NCBI GenBank assembly: GCA_945868475.1
Contig: CAMBLM010000001.1
Span: 310,001-374,000 of the forward strand
Source of the DNA: an uncultured Ruminococcus sp.
GTDB lineage: Bacteria > Bacillota > Clostridia > Oscillospirales > Ruminococcaceae
Direction: 5' to 3'
DNA length: 64,000 bases
The translations under genes were made by a program, and so were the position numbers. The notes under the pieces were generated by a model. It searched no databases. It was not told where the DNA came from and was given only the letters and a program-made list of their open reading frames with translations. Below are positions 36,407 through 44,566 of the stretch, piece by piece (the first letter of the stretch is position 1; each line of letters opens with the position of its first letter).

Positions 36407-37639
36407 TTAGTCTATCATATTATCATTAGCCTGTGTAAGACTGTTCCAAATGTCGTTCACATTCTCTACGCACTCAAAATATTTCTGAGCAATGAGGGAA
36501 GACGGAATACCAAGCTCTTCGGCAGCCATACTCATATTTCTCCAATCGGCTTTTTCATACGAAAGAACAAGAGATAAGAGCGTTCCTGCTTTGCCTTCAC
36601 CCTTGAGAAGACCATTCTTGATCTCATCACTTATCGGAAGCTGTTCAAGCGCTTCATCAAGAGAAATATCCATAAGCTTATCAAGCGTTGAGAACATACC
36701 GAGAAGATAGCCCTCGGAGCGTGAAATAGGCATATCGTGTGCAAGAACAACAAGCTCTGAAGCGAACATTGCTCGGAGGAATGAAAGCTTTACAAGCTCC
36801 TCCTGTGCGCCATCATCCTGCTTGAAACTGAGAAGATATATCCACTGCTTGAGCTGTCCAAGTCCCAATATAACGAGTGCCTGCTTTACTGAACGTGCAC
36901 GGTTTCTGAGTGCAAAGTAAGCAGAGTTTACAAGTTTAAGGAGAGAGTAGGTGAGTGATACATCACGGGAAATAATCTCCTCGATCTCGTCAATATCGGG
37001 TTCATCTCTTGTAACTGCTATCATGAGCAGGAAGAAGTTGCTCTGGAGATGATTAGCTTTTTTAACAGTAGATGAAGTTTTCTGCGCAAGGTAAGAACCC
37101 TGAAAATACGAGCAGCCGAGCGCCTTAGCACGTTCATACTGTTCAGCAGTTTCAACGTTATAAGCAATTACCTTTTTGCCGAAAGACATACCGATCTTTA
37201 CAAGATTTTCAAGCGAGGGGTCTTCACGCGAGAAGTTGATCTTGATATAGTCAACAATATCAAGAATACCGAAAAATCTCGGTGCAAACTCAAAGTCGAT
37301 AACAGCGATCTTATATCCGCTCTGTTTGAGCTTTGTTATGTAGCTGTGTGACATCGGGTTTGTGATAAGTGAATCTTCGATCTGAATTACAAGTTTGCTT
37401 GTTTCAAACATCTTAGGAATGTTTTTTTCAAGCAGGCTCTGTGTAAAGGTCAGAAAAGCCACCTTGCCGCTCAAAAACTTTTCACTGTTCATTGAAGAAA
37501 GGAAGTTTTCAATGGCATTGGCAGCAGTCGAATCATCAGTCTGCGTTTCAGCAAAGCTGCTGTCAGCATATAATATTTCATAACCGAACGTTTTCTGGTT
37601 AGAATCCATAAGTGCTTGTCTTACAATATAAGAATCCAT
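36407..37639 (-). CDS. EAL-HDOD (YuxH-type) signalling protein
   Basis: 410 residues. The N-terminal half resembles an EAL domain (FGYEILYADS in the place of the EAL motif, then IEDSLIT, YKIAVIDFE, YIKINFS, VIAYNVET, FQGSYLA), with catalytic residues largely lost. The C-terminal half (about 200-390) is an HDOD domain (EIISRDVSLTYSLLKLVNSAYF, ALVILGLGQLKQWIYL). YuxH-type proteins are regulatory rather than enzymatic and have been linked to motility and c-di-GMP pathways. GGAG precedes the start. A single-gene unit. Confidence 0.85.
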   Translation of the reverse strand: MDSYIVRQALMDSNQKTFGYEILYADSSFAETQTDDSTAANAIENFLSSMNSEKFLSGKVAFLTFTQSLLEKNIPKMFETSKLVIQIEDSLITNPMSHSYITKLKQSGYKIAVIDFEFAPRFFGILDIVDYIKINFSREDPSLENLVKIGMSFGKKVIAYNVETAEQYERAKALGCSYFQGSYLAQKTSSTVKKANHLQSNFFLLMIAVTRDEPDIDEIEEIISRDVSLTYSLLKLVNSAYFALRNRARSVKQALVILGLGQLKQWIYLLSFKQDDGAQEELVKLSFLRAMFASELVVLAHDMPISRSEGYLLGMFSTLDKLMDISLDEALEQLPISDEIKNGLLKGEGKAGTLLSLVLSYEKADWRNMSMAAEELGIPSSLIAQKYFECVENVNDIWNSLTQANDNMID

Positions 37640-37692
37640 AGCAATACTCCTGTTTTTAGAGATTTCATCAGTAGGTACAATGCTTTATATTT

Positions 37693-37721
37693 ATTATAAT
37701 ACATTTTTGTGAAAATTACAA
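37693..37721 (-). promoter_or_regulatory. Promoter for the EAL-HDOD gene
   Basis: On the minus strand TTGTAA (37721-37716), 17 bases, TATAAT (37698-37693), about 55 bases before the start codon. Confidence 0.65.
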
Positions 37722-37733
37722 TATTATTTAGAA

Positions 37734-38384
37734 TTATAACAATTTATCAAAAGAAAATACATATTTGTCCGAAAGCATTTTTAATTGATAAATATCCTGC
37801 TCCGAATATTTGTCATAAACAGCACAAACATAAGCATCTGTTTTTGAAGCCGTTCTGACCGCAGTAAGCGTATCCTCAAAAATAATGCATTTTGAAAGTG
37901 AAAAGCCCGCTATTTCGGCTGCTTTCAGATAAATATCGGGTTCATTCTTGCCCTTTCCGACTTCATCTGTTGTAATAAATCCATCAAAAAGGTCATAAAC
38001 GTTGTTTCTTCGCAGCAAAGGCTCAAAAAGCTCAGCAGGCGAAGCAGTCGCAAGGACTATTTTCATACCCGAGTTTTTCATTTCGTGCAAAAGTTCCGAT
38101 GCATAGGGTTTTAACGGAATGTTTTGGGCATATTCGATATGTGCAATAACGTTTATCTCTTCGGTAAATTCTTCGTTACTTATAGGAACACCAAGCTTTC
38201 TTATAGCATCGGCAGCCTGCTGATATGTCATTGATGCAAGTTTATCAATGAATTCATCATCGGCTGTAATGCCGTATTTTTTTAGAATGATCCTGTCAAG
38301 CTTTTCCCAGACCGTGTTGGAATCCGCAAGTGTACCATCAAGGTCAAAAATCGCAGCAGAAAAATCAGCTAAATCAGCGTTCAT
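37734..38384 (-). CDS. HAD-superfamily phosphatase (beta-phosphoglucomutase-like)
   Basis: 216 residues, HAD subfamily I with a helical cap. Motif I AAIFDLDGTLADSN (about 10-23), motif II VLATASPAE, motif III Lys in EVGKGKNEPDIYLKAAE, motif IV CIIFEDTLTAV. Substrate unknown; beta-phosphoglucomutase-type or sugar-phosphate phosphatase are both possible. Its start lies 11 bases inside the end of the NYN gene, so the two are probably co-translated. Confidence 0.85.
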   Translation of the reverse strand: MNADLADFSAAIFDLDGTLADSNTVWEKLDRIILKKYGITADDEFIDKLASMTYQQAADAIRKLGVPISNEEFTEEINVIAHIEYAQNIPLKPYASELLHEMKNSGMKIVLATASPAELFEPLLRRNNVYDLFDGFITTDEVGKGKNEPDIYLKAAEIAGFSLSKCIIFEDTLTAVRTASKTDAYVCAVYDKYSEQDIYQLKMLSDKYVFSFDKLL

Positions 38385-39114
38385 TGGTTTTCTCCTTTAT
38401 AAGAACGACCTTAACGTTTGGATTAAGCTCACTCGGAACAGAAATAATATCATAACGTCCGAACGATTTTATAAACGGTGTGAGTTTTTTGTATCCGAAG
38501 TGACGTACATCAAAGCTCGGGAAACGCTTTATAAGGATATTTCCAACATCACTGAGTGCAGCACAGCCGCTTTCATCCGAAACATCAGAAACGATCTCAG
38601 CAACCGCCCGTTTGATATTGGCGATAGTCATATCGTCCGATTCGTTATCACGTACTTCTTCTTTATCATCGGAAACCTTTTCTCCACCGATTATTTCAAG
38701 ATATTTAAAACGGTTGCAGGCAGCAATAAAAGCGTTGGGTGTCTTTTTTTCGCCCATTCCAATAACATTCATTCCGGATTCACGAAGTCTTACCGCAAGA
38801 CGGGTAAAATCACTGTCGCTCGAAACAATGCAGAAGCCGTCAACGCTGCCCGAATAAAGAATATCCATTGCATCGATTATCATTGCCGAATCGGTCGAAC
38901 TTTTTCCGGTGGTATAGCCATACTGCTGGATCGGCGTGATAGAGTGGTTCAAAAGAATATTCTTCCACGACGAAAGTCCCGGACGTGTCCAGTCACCGTA
39001 AATTCGTTTGTATGTTATTGTTCCTTCATTTGAAATTTCGTCAAGTATCGCCTTGATATATTTATCCGAAACATTGTCTGCATCAATAAGAACCGCGTAT
39101 TTTTTGTCTGACAT
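38374..39114 (-). CDS. NYN-domain protein with C-terminal OST-HTH/LOTUS domain
   Basis: 246 residues. The N-terminal NYN (PIN-like) nuclease domain shows the acidic residues of LabA/MARF1-type proteins: AVLIDADNVSD (about 7-17), KSSTDSAMIIDAMDIL and FCIVSSDSDFTRLAVRLRESG. The C-terminal part (about 168-240: IKRAVAEIVSDVSDESGCAALSDVGNILIKRFPSFDVRHFGYKKLTPFIKSF) fits an OST-HTH RNA-binding domain. This suggests an RNase acting on structured RNA; target unknown. GGAGG precedes the ATG. It heads a two-gene unit with the HAD phosphatase. Confidence 0.85.
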   Translation of the reverse strand: MSDKKYAVLIDADNVSDKYIKAILDEISNEGTITYKRIYGDWTRPGLSSWKNILLNHSITPIQQYGYTTGKSSTDSAMIIDAMDILYSGSVDGFCIVSSDSDFTRLAVRLRESGMNVIGMGEKKTPNAFIAACNRFKYLEIIGGEKVSDDKEEVRDNESDDMTIANIKRAVAEIVSDVSDESGCAALSDVGNILIKRFPSFDVRHFGYKKLTPFIKSFGRYDIISVPSELNPNVKVVLIKEKTNER

Positions 39115-39201
39115 TTTTAACCTCCAACAATTAGATAGTATAGTAAAAACATTGTAGCGTTTATATTTCGTGAAAAATGTAAAAATGAGGTTTTTATATA
39201 T

Positions 39202-40617
39202 TTAAAGATTGTTTAATCCGTTGGAATGTATTCTCTGTGGGTAATCCTTGAATGCATAGTTAAGGTCAACTTCTCCGTCAATACCCTTGACCTTTCCAGT
39301 TGAACTGTACTGCCACATTCCGTAGTGATAATCATAGTTGCTTATCAGGCGTTCCTCGTCACCCCAGCAGGCAACCCAGATATCATACGCTGTAAGCTGT
39401 TCTATATATGTATTGTCCGTGAGAAATTTTGCTCCGCTGTATATCATCGCAAAATAGCCTGCATTTTCCAGTTCTTCCATAAATGCAGTTATGATGTTCG
39501 TAACTTCTTTGCGCGACATAGAATTGTAGAAGCTTTCCTCAATATCGAGAACCACCGGATACTCCGGACTGTATTTTCTTATCGTTTTAAGGAAAAATCT
39601 TGCTTCTTTTTTGGCTTCGGAAACACTTCTTGCGTATGTGTAATGATAGAAACCGTATGGGATATCGTATTTTTCACAGCCTTTTACATTTTGTTTAAGT
39701 TTAATATCAACATCGGTCGAGCCGAATGAACTTCTTATCATTGCAAAATCGATACCACTCGCGCTGACTTTTTTCCAGTTGATATCGCCCTGCCACTTTG
39801 ACACATCGATACCTTTAAAGTATTCGCTGTAAACACTTACGCTGCAAGCAGCTTTTTTGCCCGATGAAGTGCTTAAAACAATATCAGTTATTCCATCGGA
39901 AACGCCTGTAATAACGCCATTTGAGTCTACGGTCGCGATAGATGTATCTTCCGAACGGAAGCTAACTTCATCGTATGCTCCGAGAGGATAAAGAATATAG
40001 CTGAGCGTTACGCTGCTGCCCTGACGCAGAGTGATGTTATCACTTATAGGGGATATTTTTGTGACCTTTTTATTGCTTCCGCCTTGAGCATAAGGGTCAG
40101 GAACATTGATTTTGACACTTGCAGTCAATCCCTTTGAAGTTTTAATCTTAATGACAGCACTTCCTATACCTACTACAGAAACAAGGCCGTCATCATCGAC
40201 CATTGCAACGCTTGGATTTATCGATCTGTATGTAACATAATCGTCACTCCGTGCAGGATAAAGCTTATATTTTATCTGATAGGTACTGCCAAGGTTAAGT
40301 GTAGGCTTTAGATCGGAAGTAACACGAATGCGGTTTGCAGGCGTTGTTACCCTGGTTCGCTCAGTGCTGCCGATAACACCTTCCTGTTCTTCGATGGCAT
40401 CAACATTTTCATCACTATTTGATGTATTATCATCACTATTCGATGTTTCTCCGCTGTTTTCATCAGTATCGGACATATCATCATCGAAAATTTCATCTAT
40501 CATCGTATCTTCCGGATAATCATCTTCATCATCTGCAAAAATGTTTATAGAAGCTGCACTTACAGACATAAGCATTGCAGTAAAAAGTGCTATTGATCTT
40601 GACATAAAATTCTTCAT
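39202..40617 (-). CDS. Secreted GH25 lysozyme with two Ig-like (Big_2) domains
   Basis: About 471 residues. An N-terminal signal peptide (MKNFMSRSIALFTAMLMSVSAASINIFA), an acidic Asp/Ser linker, two bacterial Ig-like repeats (about 105-175 and 190-265, each ending VSVVGIGSAVIKI.. or ITGVSDGITDIVL..), then a GH25 muramidase domain (about 275-465) with GIDVSKWQGDINW, the VVLDIEES catalytic pair and the WQYSSTG end. ATG 40617 is used because AGGA lies 8 bases upstream within the longer frame that begins at 40632. It likely cleaves peptidoglycan outside the cell. Confidence 0.9.
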   Translation of the reverse strand: MKNFMSRSIALFTAMLMSVSAASINIFADDEDDYPEDTMIDEIFDDDMSDTDENSGETSNSDDNTSNSDENVDAIEEQEGVIGSTERTRVTTPANRIRVTSDLKPTLNLGSTYQIKYKLYPARSDDYVTYRSINPSVAMVDDDGLVSVVGIGSAVIKIKTSKGLTASVKINVPDPYAQGGSNKKVTKISPISDNITLRQGSSVTLSYILYPLGAYDEVSFRSEDTSIATVDSNGVITGVSDGITDIVLSTSSGKKAACSVSVYSEYFKGIDVSKWQGDINWKKVSASGIDFAMIRSSFGSTDVDIKLKQNVKGCEKYDIPYGFYHYTYARSVSEAKKEARFFLKTIRKYSPEYPVVLDIEESFYNSMSRKEVTNIITAFMEELENAGYFAMIYSGAKFLTDNTYIEQLTAYDIWVACWGDEERLISNYDYHYGMWQYSSTGKVKGIDGEVDLNYAFKDYPQRIHSNGLNNL

Positions 40618-40674
40618 TTTTAAAATCCTCATAAAAGTTCGCAGTAAAATTGGTTTAAATGGTCATATATGTTT

Positions 40675-40703
40675 ATTGTATAACAATAGCGTCCTCTTGT
40701 CAA
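40675..40703 (-). promoter_or_regulatory. Promoter for the GH25 lysozyme gene
   Basis: On the minus strand TTGACA (40703-40698), 17 bases, TACAAT (40680-40675), about 50 bases before the start codon. Confidence 0.7.
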
Positions 40704-40776
40704 CAAAATATTATATTTTTTTGCAGGTAATTTTTGTTTAAAATTACATTATTACCTTGTCAAAAATGACAAAAAA

Positions 40777-40804
40777 TCTGCATGACAAACAAATGCCATG
40801 CAGA
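40777..40804 (-). terminator. Terminator after cotJC
   Basis: TCTGCATG pairs with CATGCAGA around a 12-base loop; on the minus strand the stem is followed by TTTTTTG. It lies right after the cotJC stop. Confidence 0.8.
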
Positions 40805-40811
40805 AATACAA

Positions 40812-41414
40812 TTATTTTTTGGGTGAGATCTTATCAAATGCAGGGTTAAATGCATAAAAGTTCTTGGAATTCAGGTTATCCTGCGTTATTCTTAAACTTT
40901 CACCAAAGCGCTGAAAATGAACAAGTTCACGTTGTCTTAGAAAACGTATCGGATCTTTTACATCGTTATCATCGGCAAGTCGTAGAATGTTATCATACGT
41001 TAAACGTGCTTTCTGTTCAGCTGCAAGATCTTCCGTAAGATCTGCGATAACATCACCCGTTGCCTGAAATGTAGTTGCCGAAAAGGGTGTTCCCGATGCG
41101 GCAATAGGATATATTCCCGTTGTATGGTCAACGAAATATTTGTCAAATCCGCTTTCCTTTATCTGGCTTGGAGTAAGATTTCGTGTCAGTTGATAAACAA
41201 TTGCAGAAACGATCTCCATGTGTCCGAGTTCTTCTGTGCCGATATCGGTCAAGGTCGCTTTGACCTTGCTGTACGGCATAGAATATCGCTGCGAAAGATA
41301 TCTCATCGCTGCGCCCGTTTCGCCGTCAGGACCTCCCAATTGAGTAATAATAAGCTGTGCAAGCTTGGGATTGGGGTTTTTGATATTTACCGGGTATTGC
41401 AGCTTAATGCAATA
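40812..41414 (-). pseudogene. cotJC: cotJC spore-coat manganese-catalase-like gene, 5' end removed by prophage insertion
   Basis: The open frame encodes CotJC from about residue 7: KLQYPVNIKNPNPKLAQLIITQLGGPDGETGAAMRY onward, with ferritin-like metal ligands (E of GGPDGE, EELGHMEIV, DLAAEQKARLTY, RQRELVHFQRFGE) and a normal C-terminus. Upstream of the KLQYPV codons homology stops at the prophage boundary, and the frame closes at a TGA (41417-41415) with no ATG. TTG at 41339 could start a shortened 175-residue form. The missing first codons (family start like MW.YEKK), the promoter and cotJA/cotJB should lie beyond the far end of the prophage. Confidence 0.88.
41397..41412. other. Prophage attachment junction (attL) with 16-bp dyad
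   Basis: TTGCAGCTTAATGCAA: the left part (TTGCAGCTT) is cotJC sequence encoding K-L-Q, the right part (AATGCAA) belongs to the prophage, whose integrase gene ends 21 bases further on. Arms TTGCA/TGCAA are perfect. Read on the minus strand, it matches the dyad at 42911, 49481 and 55840 at 13 of 16 positions. Confidence 0.75.
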
Positions 41415-41433
41415 TCAATCCTACACATATACA

Positions 41434-42897
41434 TTATAAAAAATCAATATTGAGCTGCAGATCAGTTGTCATATCGTTGCGGCATTGGCGCTTTGTCTTG
41501 CTGTAATCAATGCGGCGGATGACTGATTTAAGCAGCTTATTTTTAGTTTCGGGAGTTGCATCGTCAAACTCGGCCATTACTTTTTTTAATCTGACAAGCA
41601 GCTCTGCATCGGGGAGTTTTTGAGCAGGTGCGGCGGAAGTCAATGCTGTCAGCTCGGCCTCGCAGTTTTTTATTTTATCGGCCACTGCTGCGGATCGCTC
41701 CAAAAAATCCTCTGTGCTGTATATGCCTTGCTCAAGCAGATCATATATTTTTGCTTTTTGATTTTTTAGCTTAGTCAGCTCTGCCTCGATGATCGGCCGC
41801 TTATCGGGGATAATCGGTGCTTTTGTTTTGCCGCGCTTTTGGATATGCTCAAGCTTTGAGATCTTAATTGTGAGCGACTCTTTAAGCGCCTCATCAACAG
41901 AGTCCATTGTGCTGCTTACGCTTATACCTCGGCAGCTGTTATATCTGCAGAGCATGTGCGCCTTGCCGCTGTTTTTGACATAACGTCTTATGAGCTGATG
42001 CCCGCAATTTTTGCAAAACATTATGCCGCTGTAATAATTGAGCAGCTCAGAGTTATTGTTAACGTGAGCGAGCGGATGCTCCTTTATGAGTTTTTGCACA
42101 CGGTTAAATATATCCTCGGGGATAATTGCCTCATGGCGGCCATTGCATATTATATCGCCGTCACGCTTGGAGTGCCAGTGTATTTTTCCCATATACACGG
42201 GATTTTCGAGGATTTTTTTAATTGATACGCGCTCCCAAAGCTGCGACTTCATGGGCGCAACGCCCATTTGGTTAAGTTCGGCCGCAATAGCACGGGATCC
42301 TATGCCTTGCAAGCGGCGGTTAAATATCAGCTTTACAACCTCGGCTTGCTCGGGGACGATCTCCAATGTGTACACTTTAGGCTCGGGGTGTATTTTTTTA
42401 TATCCGTATGGGGGAGTAGGTGTAATATAGTTTCCGTCTTTTATGGTTGCGATCCTGCCGGCATTCATGCGCCGCCGGATCGTCTTATATTCTCGTCGGC
42501 TCATAAAAAGCGAAAACTCAAAATACTCCTCGTCATACTCGTTGTTCGGGTCATACGTCTTGATCGGCGTTATGACCTTTGTGTGCGAGGCTTTAAAAGC
42601 CTGGGCAACAACGCCCTGATCTATCGTATCACCACGGGCAAGTCGCTCGATCTCCATGACAAGTACACCGTCATACTTGCCCTCGTTGACATCGGCAAGC
42701 AATGCCTGCATCTGAGGACGGGCGGCAATATTTTCGCCGCTGACGATCTCTCGGTATTGCTTTACAACGGACAAGCCCTGCCGCTTTGCAAGCTCTGTCA
42801 GGGCCTTTTCGTGCTTTGCAAGCGTTTCGCCCTCTCCTCGTGCCTCCGCCTCGACATCAGCTCGGGATTTTCGGAGGTACATTGCATATTGTGCCAT
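41434..42897 (-). CDS. Large serine recombinase (prophage integrase)
   Basis: 487 residues. An N-terminal resolvase domain has the catalytic Ser in YLRKSRAD (about 10) and the arginines of VLVMEIERLARGD. Then come a recombinase domain (TPPYGYKKI, FNRRLQGIGSRAIAAELNQMG), a Zn ribbon with CxxC (MFCKNCGHQL..MLCRYNSCRG) and a C-terminal coiled coil (about 380-450). It ends 21 bases from the attL dyad, as expected for the enzyme that made the insertion. AAGGAGTGAT precedes the ATG, directly behind another copy of the dyad. No terminator separates it from the cotJC remnant, so read-through is likely. Confidence 0.93.
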   Translation of the reverse strand: MAQYAMYLRKSRADVEAEARGEGETLAKHEKALTELAKRQGLSVVKQYREIVSGENIAARPQMQALLADVNEGKYDGVLVMEIERLARGDTIDQGVVAQAFKASHTKVITPIKTYDPNNEYDEEYFEFSLFMSRREYKTIRRRMNAGRIATIKDGNYITPTPPYGYKKIHPEPKVYTLEIVPEQAEVVKLIFNRRLQGIGSRAIAAELNQMGVAPMKSQLWERVSIKKILENPVYMGKIHWHSKRDGDIICNGRHEAIIPEDIFNRVQKLIKEHPLAHVNNNSELLNYYSGIMFCKNCGHQLIRRYVKNSGKAHMLCRYNSCRGISVSSTMDSVDEALKESLTIKISKLEHIQKRGKTKAPIIPDKRPIIEAELTKLKNQKAKIYDLLEQGIYSTEDFLERSAAVADKIKNCEAELTALTSAAPAQKLPDAELLVRLKKVMAEFDDATPETKNKLLKSVIRRIDYSKTKRQCRNDMTTDLQLNIDFL

Positions 42898-42910
42898 TTG
42901 ATCACTCCTT

Positions 42911-42926
42911 TTGCAGTCAAATGCAA
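42911..42926. repeat. Dyad repeat copy 1, before the integrase ribosome site
   Basis: TTGCAGTCAAATGCAA, perfect 5-bp arms with a 6-base spacer. It fills the gap between the stop codon of the ion-channel gene and the integrase ribosome site. Identical to the copies at 49481 and 55840. Confidence 0.8.
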
Positions 42927-43700
42927 TTATTTTTTTATAATTTTAGCTATCTCGATAAGCTCGGCACGCTCGTCATCGGACAGCTCTTTGAGGATATCGT
43001 CAAGGGCATCTTGCGAGGGTAACTTTTTCTCGTTTGCTCTATCGGCAAAAAACGTTGTTATCGCACCGGTGAGCATCGATACTAAGCCTATGCCAAATAT
43101 CATTAGTATTACGGCGATCACTCGTCCGATACCCGTTGCAGGGGAGATATCACCATAGCCGACGGTCGTGCAGGTCACAATCGACCACCATAGCGCATCT
43201 GTAAACGGCTTGCCCTCAACGTAGGATATCAGCACCGAGGATATAAGGATAAGCGCACCTGCGGCATAGAGCATATAAATAAAGCCGTTGGTATGTAAAA
43301 ACTTGCTGAGCTGCCTTTGCATTTTGCCAAGTATGCCAACTATACGAGCGGTTTTGGAAAACTTGGCAAGCTTTGACAACTTGGCAAGCTTAGCAAGCCT
43401 AAATATCCTCGAAAATCTAAAGAGTGAGAGCATATTGCTGACCGGTATTATTGCAATGAGATCAAATATGTTAGCTTTGAAAAAAGCCGCCTTTTTCGGG
43501 GCGGCTATAAATCTCACGATATAATCAACCGCAAAAATAATCAGTATCACGGTATCGGCGGTATAAAATGCGGTGTTGTCGGGGGAGATCCTGCCGCATA
43601 TATCCAGTATCGCCATGACTATTGATGCGTCGGCAAGAAGCATTACAGCCGCATCGTAGATTATAAGCATAGGTTTGCGCTTGGTTTCAGTATTTTCCAT
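42927..43700 (-). CDS. Voltage-gated potassium-channel-like membrane protein
   Basis: 257 residues with six membrane segments. The fourth is followed by an S4-like run of positive charges every third residue (RFSRIFRLAKLAKLSKLAK, about 97-115). A pore loop with the potassium selectivity filter TTVGYGD (about 186-192) lies between the last two helices. A C-terminal cytosolic tail with acidic coiled-coil residues (DALDDILKELSDDERAELIEI) follows. It lies between repressor and integrase, the place where phages keep genes expressed in the lysogen, so a role in host fitness or exclusion of other phages is possible. GAGG precedes the ATG. Confidence 0.88.
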   Translation of the reverse strand: MENTETKRKPMLIIYDAAVMLLADASIVMAILDICGRISPDNTAFYTADTVILIIFAVDYIVRFIAAPKKAAFFKANIFDLIAIIPVSNMLSLFRFSRIFRLAKLAKLSKLAKFSKTARIVGILGKMQRQLSKFLHTNGFIYMLYAAGALILISSVLISYVEGKPFTDALWWSIVTCTTVGYGDISPATGIGRVIAVILMIFGIGLVSMLTGAITTFFADRANEKKLPSQDALDDILKELSDDERAELIEIAKIIKK

Positions 43701-43721
43701 TTTTACCTCTGTATGTATTTC

Positions 43722-43746
43722 AACCGCCTTTGCAGGCGGTTATTTT
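43722..43746. terminator. Hairpin between repressor and channel genes
   Basis: AACCGCC-TTTGCA-GGCGGTT, 7-bp perfect stem, T-run on the plus strand only. On the minus strand, where the genes read, no T-run follows, so it may dampen rather than stop transcription from the repressor into the channel gene. Confidence 0.55.
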
Positions 43747-44102
43747 TATGATACTCCTTCTTTGTTTTCGGGATAGTCCTCAATGATTGTTTCCATTTTA
43801 GTTACTATCCTTATTTTGTCATCGTCATGCAGCTGATCATACAGATCGAGCAGGTTTTGATGCTCTTTGCTTAGTTTTGACTCAGGCTTAGGAGCCTCAG
43901 CATATTCCCAACCCATTAATTTTGACGGTGTTGTATGTAATGCTTTCGCAAAAGCAACTATAGTTGACTGCGTGATATCTCGTTCTCCAATCTCAATTTT
44001 GTTTATTGACGATCGGGATTTATAACCGACAAGCTTTGCAAGCTCGTCCTGCGATAAACCAAGCTCTATTCTTAATTGCTTTATTCTTTCGCCAATCTCC
44101 AT
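43746..44102 (-). CDS. CI-like phage repressor
   Basis: 118 residues: an N-terminal XRE helix-turn-helix (IGERIKQLRIELGLSQDELAKLVGYKSRSSINKIEIGERDITQSTIVAFAKALHTTPSKLMGWE, about 3-66) and a short Lys/Glu-rich C-terminal oligomerisation part. There is no peptidase domain, so induction would not be by classical self-cleavage. It is transcribed from a perfect TTGACA-17-TATAAT promoter and faces a Cro-like gene across the operator region. Confidence 0.88.
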   Translation of the reverse strand: MEIGERIKQLRIELGLSQDELAKLVGYKSRSSINKIEIGERDITQSTIVAFAKALHTTPSKLMGWEYAEAPKPESKLSKEHQNLLDLYDQLHDDDKIRIVTKMETIIEDYPENKEGVS

Positions 44103-44127
44103 TTTATCACTCCTTTCCTTGTCTATT

Positions 44128-44302
44128 ATTATATACTATTTGTGGCAATTTGTCAACAAAAATAGACTAAAGAAAAGCCAAAACGTCTACAAAAATATAA
44201 CACAAATTTTGTGTAAAAAGTAGAATAAAAAATATTTTGTCAATATATGTTGACAACCAGTCTACAATATGATATTATAAAAATGTAGACAAAAAGCCTA
44301 CA
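44128..44302. promoter_or_regulatory. Lysogeny control region: divergent promoters and GTCTAC operators
   Basis: Minus-strand promoter TTGACA (44156-44151), 17 bases, TATAAT (44133-44128) serves the repressor. Plus-strand promoter TTGACA (44250-44255), 17 bases, TATTAT (44273-44278) serves the early genes. Operator-like half-sites GTCTACA are at 44185-44191 and 44260-44266 (the latter inside the early promoter spacer). A full dyad TGTAGAC-N5-GCCTACA lies at 44284-44302, and further TAGAC/GTCTA half-sites lie near 44121 and 44163. Confidence 0.8.
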
Positions 44303-44319
44303 AGAAAAGGAGTGATAAA

Positions 44320-44526
44320 ATGACAAATCAGGAACTTTTTATTAAAAAAATGACCCTTTGCGGTTATAAGGTCGAAACCCTTGCAAAAGAAATCGGTCTT
44401 TCGAGAGCAGGTCTTTACAAAAAGATAAACAACGACCATGAGTTTAAAGCAAGCGAGATAAAAAAGATCTCAACGCTGTTTGGTTTATCTCCCGATGAGC
44501 AGGATAAGATTTTTTTTGCAGCATAA
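44320..44526 (+). CDS. Cro-like helix-turn-helix protein
   Basis: 68 residues with a single HTH (KMTLCGYKVETLAKEIGLSRAGLYKKINNDHEFKASEIKKISTLFGLSPDEQDKIFF). It is the first gene of the rightward early operon. Its leader AAAGGAGTGATAAAATG is practically the same as that of the repressor. A perfect operator dyad lies directly after its stop codon. Confidence 0.85.
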   Translation: MTNQELFIKKMTLCGYKVETLAKEIGLSRAGLYKKINNDHEFKASEIKKISTLFGLSPDEQDKIFFAA

Positions 44527-44543
44527 GTAGACATATAGTCTAC
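44527..44543. promoter_or_regulatory. Operator dyad after the cro-like gene
   Basis: GTAGACATATAGTCTAC, perfect 6-bp arms with a 5-base spacer, the best copy of the motif seen between repressor and cro-like genes. It begins right after the stop codon. Confidence 0.75.
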
Positions 44544-44566
44544 ACCACAGAAAGGAGCAAAGCTAT

